The translations under genes were made by a program, and so were the position numbers. From contig JBFMFC010000008.1 of the NCBI GenBank assembly GCA_040752195.1, positions 1-64,000 on the forward strand: DNA of 64,000 nt, in the 5' to 3' direction. Below are positions 1-7,220 of this stretch, in pieces. Position 1 is the first letter of the stretch. Each line of letters starts with the position of its first letter. This DNA comes from DSNY01 sp040752195 (GTDB taxonomy: Bacteria > Pseudomonadota > Gammaproteobacteria > Burkholderiales > Burkholderiaceae_F). The notes beneath the pieces are model-generated. The model saw only the letters and a list, made by a program, of their open reading frames with translations, made no database searches and was not told the origin of the DNA.

Positions 1-2
1 TG

Positions 3-95
3 GACGTCTGCCCGGCCGACTGCATCGTGCCGAATCCCGACTTCCAGGAGTCGAAGGAAGAACTGCTCGCGAAGTACGAGGCGTTGCACGGCTGA
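3..95 (+). CDS. YfhL-type 4Fe-4S ferredoxin, C-terminal fragment
   Basis: Only the last 30 codons lie in the window; the gene begins before base 1. The visible peptide holds a Cys-Pro-x-Asp-Cys motif (DVCPADCI), the end of a 4Fe-4S cluster site, then a short helical tail ending KYEALHG. This tail pattern is typical of the small YfhL/bacterial ferredoxin family of about 85 residues. By family knowledge it is a soluble electron carrier. The partner cannot be told from here. The stop is followed by about 90 bases with no gene. Confidence 0.75.
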   Translation, partial: DVCPADCIVPNPDFQESKEELLAKYEALHG

Positions 96-188
96 TGCCG
101 GCCGTCGCCCGCGCGATACGCGACTCCGCGCGGCGCGGCGGCAGCGCGCGGCAGCGGTCGCCGGACCGCGGCGTGCCGCCGATCCCGT

Positions 189-256
189 TCACGCTTCGAT
201 CAATCCGTGCCGAATGGCGAGCAAAGTCAGCTCGGCCTGGTTGGCGGCGCCGAGCG
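189..256 (-). pseudogene. 3' fragment of a LuxR/NarL-type regulator gene
   Basis: Read on the - strand, this stretch encodes LGAANQAELTLLAIRHGLIEA followed by a stop, with the first L at about 254. This is the usual C-terminal end of a LuxR-type helix-turn-helix output domain, in which ANxxELTxxAIRxGL closes the last helix. Nothing upstream in the same frame looks like the rest of the domain: at about 256 the frame runs into the truncated attC-like site of the integron. I infer that the regulator gene was cut by a recombination or deletion at that boundary. The fragment is too short to be functional. Confidence 0.55.
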
Positions 257-336
257 GCTCAAGTGAGCGGCGCGCACGCCGACGTCTGAGCTTGGCACTT
301 CGTCCGTCATGCGTCCGCTCCAGCGCGGTGTTAGGC
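257..336 (-). other. Truncated attC-like recombination site (distal)
   Basis: On the - strand the site opens with the inverse core GCCTAAC at 336-330, 18 bases after the stop of the secreted-protein gene. A GAGCGG block (about 319-314) and a matching CCGCTC block (about 273-268) can pair as the arms of the usual attC hairpin. The closing core GTTRRRY expected right after CTTGAGC (263-257) is absent. It has been replaced by the LuxR-regulator fragment. The site is about 80 bases long, within the normal attC range, and looks like the broken end of the array. Confidence 0.6.
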
Positions 337-353
337 CGCATGCAACTGGCACG

Positions 354-743
354 TCAATCACGCCAACCTGACGGAGCCGCTCTGCAACTACGCGCGAGCT
401 CATAGACCTTCTCGCGTGGCAGCGCTTTTGCAGCAGCAACTGCGTTCGAGACTGCTTGCGACTCCACGGCGAAGATGTTCAAGGCAACGGACGCGTACCA
501 CCCAGCCTTGCGCTTTGCCTCACTCGCATCGCGATCATATGGGTTGACCCCGATCACTTCAGTCCACAGTACCTCGTTCGACCCAGCGCACGTCAGAACA
601 TCATGAACGCTCCCAGCGGCTGGGAGCCCTCCAAGACGGAAGTCGCGAGAGTCCACGGCGGGTGCCGCGCCCGTCGGTGAACTGCCCTGCGCGAACACGA
701 GAGAGCTAAAGCCGAGGACGCAGGTTAGAGCGATGCGCTCCAT
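354..743 (-). CDS. Small secreted protein of unknown function, integron cassette gene
   Basis: The 129-residue product starts with a signal peptide (MERIALTCVLGFSSLVFAQG, probable cleavage after AQG). The mature part of about 110 residues carries two Cys residues (about 53 and 119) that could form a disulphide. I do not recognise the family. The gene starts 20 bases after the cupin gene stops, with no core site between them, so the two appear to share one cassette. Its stop is followed at once by the inverse core of the distal attC, the normal position for a cassette gene. GC is clearly lower than in the chromosomal genes around it, consistent with foreign origin. Confidence 0.7.
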   Translation of the reverse strand: MERIALTCVLGFSSLVFAQGSSPTGAAPAVDSRDFRLGGLPAAGSVHDVLTCAGSNEVLWTEVIGVNPYDRDASEAKRKAGWYASVALNIFAVESQAVSNAVAAAKALPREKVYELARSCRAAPSGWRD

Positions 744-763
744 TCATACGATACCGCTGCAGC

Positions 764-1144
764 CTAGCGTTCTGGTTCACGCGCCGTCGTAGGCGCTTGC
801 GTGTACCGACTGTTGTGCGTCTTATCTTCCCCGCCTTCCGGACCATAGAAGAATACCCATGTGGCGAAGTCCTCTGTGAAGTCTTCAAAGCGATGCTCGA
901 CCCCAGCTGGGACAAACAACACCTCGCCGGCTTGAAAAGCATGTCGAACCTCACCCTTTTTGAACTGGCCAGAGCCGGAGATGACGACATACACCTCGTC
1001 TCTCGTGTGTGGTTGCTGAAGATCGACCTTGCTTGGTTTGTAAATCTCTACTTCCAGCGAGCCATGGACGAACACACCGACGAACTGACGTCCAGACACC
1101 TCGGAAAGCTTGGCGAGTGCTGAGGCCGGGGTAAGACGCTCCAT
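764..1144 (-). CDS. Cupin-domain protein, integron cassette gene
   Basis: This is a 126-residue single-domain cupin. Motif 1 is HTRDEVYVVISGSGQF (residues 46-61) with metal-ligand candidates His46 and Glu50. Motif 2 is AGEVLFVPAGVEHRFEDF (72-89), with His84 the usual second-motif His. The domain is probably a small-molecule or metal-binding beta-barrel; substrate unknown. The ATG lies 26 bases after a GTTATGC core-like site (1170-1164), the normal gap between cassette boundary and start. Its stop is 20 bases before the next cassette gene. Composition is unlike the chromosomal neighbours. Confidence 0.8.
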   Translation of the reverse strand: MERLTPASALAKLSEVSGRQFVGVFVHGSLEVEIYKPSKVDLQQPHTRDEVYVVISGSGQFKKGEVRHAFQAGEVLFVPAGVEHRFEDFTEDFATWVFFYGPEGGEDKTHNSRYTQAPTTAREPER

Positions 1145-1163
1145 GACCCTTTGTCCCTATAAC

Positions 1164-1247
1164 GCATAACGCACAGGCTCGGAGGCGCCTCGCGCAGCGA
1201 GGGAAGCGGTGCAAAGCAGCCTCGCCCGCAGGAACCGTCGGTTGGGT
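1164..1247 (-). other. attC-like recombination site between the two cassettes
   Basis: On the - strand the site opens with inverse core ACCCAAC (1247-1241) and ends 84 bases later at GTTATGC (1170-1164), which is followed by a second near copy GTTATAG. An internal GCGAGG block can pair with CCTCGC downstream, giving the imperfect stem expected of an attC. The inverse core is exactly complementary to the first bases of the cassette it closes (GTTGGGT at 1331-1325). That is the diagnostic relation for a cassette that once circularised. GTTATGC deviates from the GTTRRRY consensus at one base. Confidence 0.6.
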
Positions 1248-1331
1248 GTCACGCTTTCCTCTTAGCGTCCGGCCGCACCAAGCACTACTCCAAGAGCAAA
1301 GCTGCCCCAGCTCATTCTTGTGACACCCAAC
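1241..1331. repeat. 12-bp inverted repeat marking the ends of the first cassette
   Basis: GTTGGGTGTCAC at 1241-1252 (+ strand) is matched by its perfect reverse complement at 1320-1331, 67 bases away. On the - strand this reads core GTTGGGT, then a start codon ten bases later, a tiny reading frame, and finally inverse core ACCCAAC. The symmetry is longer than the seven-base core, so five further bases are also complementary. Confidence 0.65.
1262..1315 (-). CDS. 17-residue hydrophobic peptide in the first cassette
   Basis: The frame reads MSWGSFALGVVLGAAGR and stops. It begins nine bases after the GTTGGGT core site, the classic position of a cassette gene, and its stop lies 14 bases before the inverse core. 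The sequence looks like the first transmembrane helix of a small membrane protein, possibly truncated by a deletion. No ribosome-binding site stands out. Whether it is translated is unknown. It could equally be a residual piece of a longer lost gene. Confidence 0.35.
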   Translation of the reverse strand: MSWGSFALGVVLGAAGR

Positions 1332-1571
1332 GTCATGTGCAGCGCAGCTGTCCGTTGATCCGGTCGGCGCCGCGTGCCCCATCCTAGCCGAACGTCGGCG
1401 GAAGAGGCCATCACCTCCGCGCCATTGCGCGAATCCTGTGGGCGCATGCGTGGCCCGACCGCAGTTGATCCCTGGACACACCCAGACCCCTCCGCCCTGC
1501 CAACGCTGCTCGACGTCCTGCGGTGCGAGATTCGCGTCCTGCACATGAGCTCGCGAACGGACGGAACGCAC

Positions 1572-1960
1572 TTCGACCGCGCAGCGCAGGTGGCCGGCGT
1601 GGACCTGCCGCACGCTGTGCAGCGCAAGTACCCGCGGGCGCCGCTATCCTGGGCCCGGCACTGCGTGTTTCCGCAGGCCACGCTGAGTACCGATCCGCGC
1701 AGCGGTGTGCGCCGACGCCACCCCCTGTTCGACCAGACGTTCCACCGCGCGTGCAAGCGCGCGATGCTCGCCATCGGCCTGCGCCCGCGGGCAACCCGCA
1801 CGGCTTGCGTCACGCCTTCGCCACGCATCTGCGGAGGGCCGGCCACGACATTGGCTTCGGCCACTGGCGCTTGACCTGCTGCGCAGGTTGGCCTGCGCCG
1901 CAACGGCGCTGCGCTTGTTGTCGGACCGTACGGGAGTTGCTCGGACAGTCGGACTTCAAA
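1572..1960 (+). pseudogene. intI: Integron integrase (IntI-type tyrosine recombinase) remnant
   Basis: From 1572 one frame encodes the C-terminal catalytic half of an IntI: VAGVDLPHAVQRKYPRAPLS, VFPQATLSTDPRSGVRRRH, then DQTFHRACKRAMLAIG. Near 1790 the reading shifts one frame and continues NPHGLRHAFATHLRRAGHDI, then RTVRELLGQSDF. The LPxAxxRKYPxA block and the ATLSTDPRSGxxRRH block belong to the IntI-specific region and separate it from XerC/D. The H-x-x-R box survives. The N-terminal half and the catalytic Tyr segment are missing. A 69-base in-frame insertion (1853-1921) separates two normally adjacent blocks. The 3' end runs into the convergent glycosidase gene. Confidence 0.85.
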
Positions 1961-3119
1961 GGGGAAACCGCCCTTGCTCGACCGCCTGCCGCGCGAGCAG
2001 GAACGCGGCTGCGTTCCAACTTTGGCCCGCCATGCCCATCGGTTCGAGCGTCTTTCCGTGAAACCACTCGGTGAAGCGCCAGTCGTTGAGGCTGTTGACG
2101 TAGGCGAGCTTGGCCAGATCGGTGTGCGCCAGATCGTCCAGCCCCAGCCGCGCCAGCGCGACCACCCAGAAGCCGCCGACGAACGGCCAGAAGCCGCCGT
2201 TGTGATACTGGTACGGGCGGTTCTGGTTGTGGCGTGCCATGTACGCGCGCCAGTGCGGATGGTCCGCATCGATCGGCTCGATGACCACGCGGATCGGATA
2301 CGGGTCGGACGCCTTCGCCGCCAACAGCGCCTGCACGATCTCGTGGCCGCGCGCGTCGCCCGCCAACCCGCAGAGGATCGCGAGCACGTTGCCGAACACG
2401 TCGCCCTCGTCGCCGGCGAACGACAGGTTGACGAAGCTCAGATACAGCCCGCGCGAGTGCCTGCCGCGCCGCGCGTAGTGGCGCAGCAGCCGCGCGCGCC
2501 GGTACTCCGGCAGGTCGTCGCGGAACGGATGGAACAGGTGGTTGAAGTGATGGTGCGTGTCGTCCCGGTGCGGCAGGTCGAACAGCGTCTTGACGTGGTA
2601 CCACAACGCGTTCGTGTACAGCACGAAGCCCGAGCGCGGCATGATGTCGGCCCAGTCGCTCGCCTCGTTCTGCTGCAGCAGATAGAAGCGCTGATGCTCC
2701 TGCGCCGCGAGCCACTGCAGCGCGCGCTCGACGTTGCCCTGCCAGCGCTCGCGTGCGACTGCACCGCGGCGGCGCAGGTGATCGACCGCGATCAGCCACC
2801 ACAGCGTCGCGTCGATGCAGCCCAGGTACCAGAAGTCCGCGTCCTTGCCGGCCGGATCGACGTACTTCGGGATCTGGCCGTTGCCCGCCTGCGCCTGCGC
2901 GAGCGCGTCGACGCTCGCGATCGCGCCTTGTTCGAGCGCCGCCACACCGCTGCCGGCCATCGCCAGCACGCACACGCCGGCGTCGCGCGCGAAGATGCGC
3001 GTGTAGGAGCGCTTCTCCGCCGCGGCGCTGCGGCGCGCCGCGAGGATGCCCCGCGGCGTCAGGTTGGATTCGAGCAGGCGCAGCGCTTCGCGGGTACAGA
3101 CTTCGATCGCGTCGACCAT
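1956..3119 (-). CDS. GH100/debranching-enzyme-like glycoside hydrolase
   Basis: The 387-residue soluble protein resembles (alpha/alpha)6-barrel enzymes annotated as neutral invertase (GH100) or amylo-1,6-glucosidase-like. Landmarks are GQIPKYVDPAG and DFWYLGCIDATLWWL (about 105-130), VVIEPIDADHPHW, QYHNGGFWPFVGGFWV and GMAGQSWNAAAFLLAR near the end. Aromatic- and acid-rich loops fit a sugar-binding pocket. ATG 3119 is chosen because the frame further upstream only shadows the next gene. It starts 12 bases after the adenosine-kinase-like gene stops, so the two are probably cotranscribed. Its stop lies inside the intI remnant. The substrate (sucrose, glucosylglycerate or other) cannot be read from sequence. 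Confidence 0.75.
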   Translation of the reverse strand: MVDAIEVCTREALRLLESNLTPRGILAARRSAAAEKRSYTRIFARDAGVCVLAMAGSGVAALEQGAIASVDALAQAQAGNGQIPKYVDPAGKDADFWYLGCIDATLWWLIAVDHLRRRGAVARERWQGNVERALQWLAAQEHQRFYLLQQNEASDWADIMPRSGFVLYTNALWYHVKTLFDLPHRDDTHHHFNHLFHPFRDDLPEYRRARLLRHYARRGRHSRGLYLSFVNLSFAGDEGDVFGNVLAILCGLAGDARGHEIVQALLAAKASDPYPIRVVIEPIDADHPHWRAYMARHNQNRPYQYHNGGFWPFVGGFWVVALARLGLDDLAHTDLAKLAYVNSLNDWRFTEWFHGKTLEPMGMAGQSWNAAAFLLARQAVEQGRFPL

Positions 3120-3130
3120 CCGCTGCGCGC

Positions 3131-3616
3131 TCAGCCGAGCTTGTAGCCGAACCTGCGCAGAAGCTGCTTGCGGGCGGCGATGTCGGCGTCGGTTTCCACG
3201 CCCTTGCTCTTGTCGCCGTCGATCACGCCGAGGATGCCGCGCCCGCCTTCGGTTTCGGCGACGACGACCTCGACCGGGTTGGCTGTGGCGCAGTAGATGC
3301 CGCACACCTCGGGCACGGCCTTGATCGTGTTCAGCACGTTGATCGGAAACCCGCCGCTCAGAAACACGATGAAGCAGTGGCCGCAGGAAAGCGCCAGCGC
3401 GTTCGTCTTCGCCAGTTCGATCAGCGCCTCGTCGTTACCGCTGAAGCGCACCAGAGACGGACCGCTGGCCTCACAGAAGGCGATGCCGAACTTCATCTGC
3501 GGCACGGTCTGCACGATCGCCTCGTGCAGGTCCTCGACCGTCTTGATGAAGTGCGACTGGCCGAGGATGAAGTTGAGGTCGGCGGGTTTGTCGATGCGGA
3601 CGGTGGTCAGTTGCAT
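3131..3616 (-). CDS. Adenosine-specific kinase family protein (DUF355)
   Basis: The 161-residue protein matches the small archaeal/bacterial adenosine-specific kinase family (PF04008) in size and in conserved stretches: NFILGQSHFIKTVEDLHEA, KFGIAFCEASGPSLVR, then CHCFIVFL-like and GIYCATANPVEVVVAETE. Family members bind adenosine or AMP; the in vivo role is unclear. A strong ribosome-binding site (GGAGGC, six bases before ATG 3616) supports the start. It is upstream of, and probably coupled to, the GH100-like gene. Confidence 0.8.
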   Translation of the reverse strand: MQLTTVRIDKPADLNFILGQSHFIKTVEDLHEAIVQTVPQMKFGIAFCEASGPSLVRFSGNDEALIELAKTNALALSCGHCFIVFLSGGFPINVLNTIKAVPEVCGIYCATANPVEVVVAETEGGRGILGVIDGDKSKGVETDADIAARKQLLRRFGYKLG

Positions 3617-3743
3617 GGCTTGCCTCCTTGGCCGGTACGTGCCCGCGCATCGGCGGCGCCGACCGCTTCGTCGCGCCGACGATCGCGCGATGGCGCGCGG
3701 ATGTCGTGACGGGGATCGCGTGCGAACGCGCCAAGCGCGTCGG

Positions 3744-4478
3744 CTAACCCAGCAGCCCGGTCGCCCATCGCGCGAACGCGAGCCACGCGTCGGTGCCCGA
3801 CACCAGAAGCCGTAGCGGCTGCGAAACGATGAGCGCCGCCCCACCCCAGAGCGTGACCGGATGCAGTCGGCCCAGCGCGCGGCGATCCCAGATCGCGAGC
3901 ACCACGACGAACAGGTCGGTCAGGCCGAAGAACGCCGGCGGGCCAAGCTCGAGCACACCGGGCCAGCGCGCGATCGCCGCCGTGGTCAAAACGATCGTCG
4001 CCAGCAGCATCAGACGCTTGTGGTACTGCGGCCTGCGCCGGTAAGAAAGCGCAAGCGCGACGAATGCCGGGAACAGCACCATGTCGAACAGCGGAACGGC
4101 GAGAAACTGCAGCGGCGGAACCGGAACGCCGACGAATCCGGTGGCACGTCGTGCGGCGATCAGCGCGCCGACGGTGCCGAGGATCAGCATCGCGACGGCC
4201 AGCAGCGCGCCGAGTGCGCCCACCTTGCGATGAAGATCGGTCCGTCCGCCCGCGACCAGCGACGTCTGGACGAGCAGCAGACCAATCCACCCGGCAAACA
4301 CCGCGCCGTGCACGTAGAAGATCGCTTCGTGGGGCGCCGGCCAGCCCGGAAACAACGGCCGCAGAAAGAAGCTGCGCGAGAAGCCGACGAAGACCGTCGC
4401 CAGGATGGCCAGCGTCATCGCCGTGAAGAAGCGGTGCTCGGCCGCCGTGCCGCCGGTCGAGGTGAGCGGTGTAGCCAT
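3744..4478 (-). CDS. Multi-pass membrane protein of unknown function
   Basis: The 244-residue product has about seven hydrophobic helices. The first follows a short cytoplasmic N-terminus (about residues 18-40); others lie around 50-70, 85-107, 120-142, 155-175, 180-196 and 205-225. Charged loops such as RKVGALG, RRRPQYHKRL and WDRRALGRLHP fit an integral inner-membrane protein. A similar fold occurs in DUF2306-like proteins, but I cannot assign it firmly. ATG 4478 is the first Met before the first helix. It lies 127 bases upstream of the adenosine-kinase-like gene on the same strand. Confidence 0.65.
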   Translation of the reverse strand: MATPLTSTGGTAAEHRFFTAMTLAILATVFVGFSRSFFLRPLFPGWPAPHEAIFYVHGAVFAGWIGLLLVQTSLVAGGRTDLHRKVGALGALLAVAMLILGTVGALIAARRATGFVGVPVPPLQFLAVPLFDMVLFPAFVALALSYRRRPQYHKRLMLLATIVLTTAAIARWPGVLELGPPAFFGLTDLFVVVLAIWDRRALGRLHPVTLWGGAALIVSQPLRLLVSGTDAWLAFARWATGLLG

Positions 4479-4624
4479 CGGTCGCTCCGGTCGGGATCGA
4501 GTGCGCAGTCTATCTTCGAACGGGCCGCTCGACACCCCGCCGACAGCGGCCGTGCCGCACCGCCCGCGCCACGCGGTCAAAATCGTGCCGACCCGCTTCC
4601 GCACCACTGCGCCGGTGACGGCAG

Positions 4625-5353
4625 TCAGGCCGCATCCAGCTCCGGATAGTGTCGGAAGACGTCCTGTTCGTTGAACGGCAATCGGCGTGGCGACGCGAGA
4701 TACGCGGCGAGCCGCGGCCGCGCCGCCACGCGCTCGGCCAGCCGCACGAGCCGCGGCGTCTTCCTCTTGGCCCGCGCCATCGCTCGCGGAAAGGCGTAGT
4801 TCAGCCCGGCCATCACCTGGAACATCGACAGATCGACGTAGGTCGCTTGCGGACCGACCAGATGATCCGGTCCGCTCGGATTGCGTGCCAGCACGTTCTC
4901 GAAATAGCCGAGGAACCTCGGGATGCGCTCGCGCGTGAAATACGCGGCGGCCCTGAGCGCCTCGCGTTTCTGGTCTTCGTAGTACAGGCTGCCTGCGATC
5001 GGATGATGCACGTCGTGCGCTTCGGCGACGAGATCGGCGATCGTCAACTGCAACTGGTGCGCCCACAGCCGTCCGGCGTCGTCCGCGGGCGCCAGACCGA
5101 GGCGCGGTCCGAGAAAGAAGAGGATGTTCGCGGTCTGCGAGATCCACATCGTTCCGGCCTTCAAGAAAGGGGGAGCGAACGGCGGGTGGGCGAGCTTGGC
5201 GTCTTCCAGCACGCGGAGCATCGCCGCGACGCCCATGCCCTTGGCGCGCGAGCGGGCGACGTCGACATAGGCCGCGCCCGCATCTTCAAGCGCGAGCCGC
5301 ACGAATTCGCCGCGGCCCTGGATCGTCGGCCAGTAGTACAGCTCGTATCTCAT
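4625..5353 (-). CDS. Glutathione S-transferase family protein
   Basis: The 242-residue protein begins MRYELYYWPTIQGRGEFVRLALEDAGAAY, the thioredoxin-fold N-terminal domain of sigma/omega-like GSTs, with Tyr6-7 near the glutathione site. The cis-Pro region is replaced by an insert of about 30 residues before QTANILFFLG (about 78-87), which normally holds the Gln-Ser/Thr glutathione contact. The alpha-helical C-terminal domain covers about 90-220 and includes the conserved ATYVDLSMFQVM segment. By family it is a soluble detoxification or isomerase-type enzyme. It is divergent from the PHB depolymerase, with 105 bases between them. Confidence 0.8.
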   Translation of the reverse strand: MRYELYYWPTIQGRGEFVRLALEDAGAAYVDVARSRAKGMGVAAMLRVLEDAKLAHPPFAPPFLKAGTMWISQTANILFFLGPRLGLAPADDAGRLWAHQLQLTIADLVAEAHDVHHPIAGSLYYEDQKREALRAAAYFTRERIPRFLGYFENVLARNPSGPDHLVGPQATYVDLSMFQVMAGLNYAFPRAMARAKRKTPRLVRLAERVAARPRLAAYLASPRRLPFNEQDVFRHYPELDAA

Positions 5354-5458
5354 GGCGCCCTCGCGTCGAGTGACGATGCGATTGTGTCCCCGCACGTTGG
5401 CCTTGCGGCGGCGACCGCCATATGATGCATGCCTTCGCCAGACCGTCGGAGCGAAACG

Positions 5459-6820
5459 ATGAGGATGAGTCGCCAGTGCATGTCGATCATGGCCTGCGCC
5501 GCGCTTGTCGCAGCCGCCACGCCGACCGGCGCGGTACCCGTTCCGCTCGGTTCGTACAACGTCGACCTGCGTGAGAGTTCGGTCTCCGGCATCTCGTCGG
5601 GGGGTTACATGGCGCAGCAGTTCCACGTCGCGTATTCGAGCCTGCTGCGGGGTGCCGGCATCGTCGCCGGCGGGCCGTATTACTGCGCGCAGGGCAACGT
5701 GGCGATCGCGCTGACTTCGTGCACGACGCCCACTGCGCTCAACCCGCCCGATGTTGCACAGTCGCTGCAGGCGACTCGGAGTGCCGAGCAGGCGGCGCAG
5801 ATCGATCCAACCGCCTACTTGGGAACGTCCCGGGTCTGGCTGTTCTCGGGCACCCGGGACGAAACCGTGTTTCCGATCGTCGTCGACCGGCTGTACGAGT
5901 ACTACCGGCACTTCGTTCCCGCTGAAAACATCTTCTACGAGAAGACCGTGCCCGCTGCGCACGCGATGATCACCGAGCACTACGGTCACCCGTGCGACTA
6001 CAAGGGCAACGGCGACAACCCGAACGACATCTTCATCAACGACTGCGACTACGACGCAGCGGGCCGCATCCTCGCCCATATCTACGGACCGCTGAACCCG
6101 AAGGCTGCGAGCCTCTCGGGAGTGTTCGTCGAGTTCCCGCAGGAAGAGTTCCTCGCTGACCCCGTCGCGCACAGCATGAACCCGACCGGCTATGCGTACG
6201 TTCCTGAGTCGTGCGAAGACGGCGCGCCGTGTCGCGTGCATGTGGTCTTCCACGGCTGCCGCCAACAGCCGGCGCGTATCGGCGACCGGTTTTATCGAAA
6301 TGTCGGCTACAACGAATGGGCCGACACGAATCGCATCATCGTGCTGTACCCGCAGGCGATCAACAGCGATTTGCCGCCCGTGTACAACCCACGCGGCTGC
6401 TGGGACTGGTGGGGTTACGATGATCCGAACTACCACACGAAAGGCGGCCGCCAGATGCTGGCGGTGCGCGGCATGCTCGGCCGGCTCGCCAGCGGTTTTC
6501 ATCCGTCGCCACCGACTGCGCCGGCCGATGTCGCCGTGACGAGCATGACCGACCGTTCAGTCGGCTTGCGCTGGGGCGCCAGCGCCGGCACACCGCGCGT
6601 GATCGGATATCACGTGTACGTGGCGGGGCAGTCCGGCGGGCCGTATGCGCGAGTCAACTCGACGCCGATCGCGAGCACCGAGTACACGGTCACCGGCCTG
6701 AACCCGGGCACGAACTACTACTTCGTGGTCCGCGCCGTCAACAAGCGCGGCATGGAAAGTGCGGATTCGCTGCAAGTGTCGGCGACGACAAGCCTGCTAC
6801 CGCCATTGCTGCCGTGGTAG
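5459..6820 (+). CDS. Secreted PHB depolymerase-type esterase with a fibronectin III tail
   Basis: The 453-residue protein carries a signal peptide (about residues 1-25) and then the lipase box GISSG (44-48, nucleophile Ser46) within VSGISSGGYMAQQFH. SGTRDETVFP probably holds the catalytic Asp and VPAAHAMI the His. VVFHGCRQQ is an oxyanion-type motif of short-chain-length PHB depolymerases. The last 90 residues form one fibronectin type III domain (APADVAVTSM to VSATTS). ATG 5459 is preferred over the upstream ATG 5429 because GGAG lies eight bases before it and the signal peptide follows directly. The window also encodes a phasin, so the host plausibly handles polyhydroxyalkanoate both inside and outside the cell. 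Confidence 0.85.
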   Translation: MRMSRQCMSIMACAALVAAATPTGAVPVPLGSYNVDLRESSVSGISSGGYMAQQFHVAYSSLLRGAGIVAGGPYYCAQGNVAIALTSCTTPTALNPPDVAQSLQATRSAEQAAQIDPTAYLGTSRVWLFSGTRDETVFPIVVDRLYEYYRHFVPAENIFYEKTVPAAHAMITEHYGHPCDYKGNGDNPNDIFINDCDYDAAGRILAHIYGPLNPKAASLSGVFVEFPQEEFLADPVAHSMNPTGYAYVPESCEDGAPCRVHVVFHGCRQQPARIGDRFYRNVGYNEWADTNRIIVLYPQAINSDLPPVYNPRGCWDWWGYDDPNYHTKGGRQMLAVRGMLGRLASGFHPSPPTAPADVAVTSMTDRSVGLRWGASAGTPRVIGYHVYVAGQSGGPYARVNSTPIASTEYTVTGLNPGTNYYFVVRAVNKRGMESADSLQVSATTSLLPPLLPW

Positions 6821-6919
6821 ACGCGAAAGAGGTTGCCTTCGCCTGCTGACCCGCGCACGCAACTGCGGCGCACTGGCAGTCCTGCTTGCGTGCTGCCCGG
6901 TGCGTCACTTCCGCCGTAG

Positions 6920-7150
6920 CGGCACCACGCTGGCGCGACGATGCCGGACGCGCGGTTCATCCGGAGCGGCTTGTCGTCGAGGCTCGGGTAAAGCGCGTGA
7001 GCGCCGCCCGCAGCCGATCTGAACAAGGGGCCCGCCGTCGACCACGTGTACGCCGCCGGCAAGCAGACCGGCGATGCAGAAGCGGCGGCCGTGGGGCGAA
7101 ATGTGCATGTCCTGCGGCATGCCCTCGGGCACCCCCGGAAGCCGGCGTCA
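6920..7150 (-). pseudogene. Beta-propeller (YVTN/YncE-like) gene remnant
   Basis: In one - strand frame from 7132 the sequence reads MPEGMPQDMHISPHGRRF, then IAGLLAGGVHVVDGGPLVQIG. In another frame it continues GAHALYPSLDDKPLRMNRASG. Together these form one and a half blades of a YncE/YVTN-type propeller, in which DxxxSPDGxxFYVAD and GAHGLYPSxDxxxLYVxNRGS are usual. The frameshift lies near 7015. No flanking blades remain. The rest of the 400-base interval between the PHB depolymerase and GNAT genes (6821-7220) holds nothing else I can recognise. Confidence 0.55.
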
Positions 7151-7220
7151 ATGCATCGCTCGGGGCGGCGCCCGCAAATTCATCGGAACCATCGGCAATC
7201 GCCGATCGTGACGCAGCGCT

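Larger units (their letters stand above)
257..1960. mobile_element. Decayed chromosomal integron (intI remnant plus cassettes)
   Basis: An integron-integrase remnant lies on the + strand at 1572-1960. Material on the - strand reads away from it, as in the intI-attI-cassette layout. That material contains seven-base sites fitting the core consensus GTTRRRY and inverse core RYYYAAC at the expected gene ends (1331-1325, 1247-1241, 336-330). The cassette genes have visibly lower GC and different codon use from the rest of the window. The integrase is frameshifted, lacks its N-terminal half and its catalytic Tyr region, and the last attC lacks its terminal core site. The element therefore looks immobile. 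No clear attI was recognised at 1332-1571. Confidence 0.75.

Noticed and set aside
1241..1331. The 12-bp inverted repeat as insertion-sequence ends
   Set aside because: The repeats fit cassette core sites next to an IntI remnant, and the 67-base interior has no transposase. The cassette explanation covers more facts.
1332..1571. N-terminal part of IntI
   Set aside because: No frame in this stretch shows the conserved N-terminal SAM-like or RLMEALRLRVKD-type segments; it appears deleted or unrecognisable.
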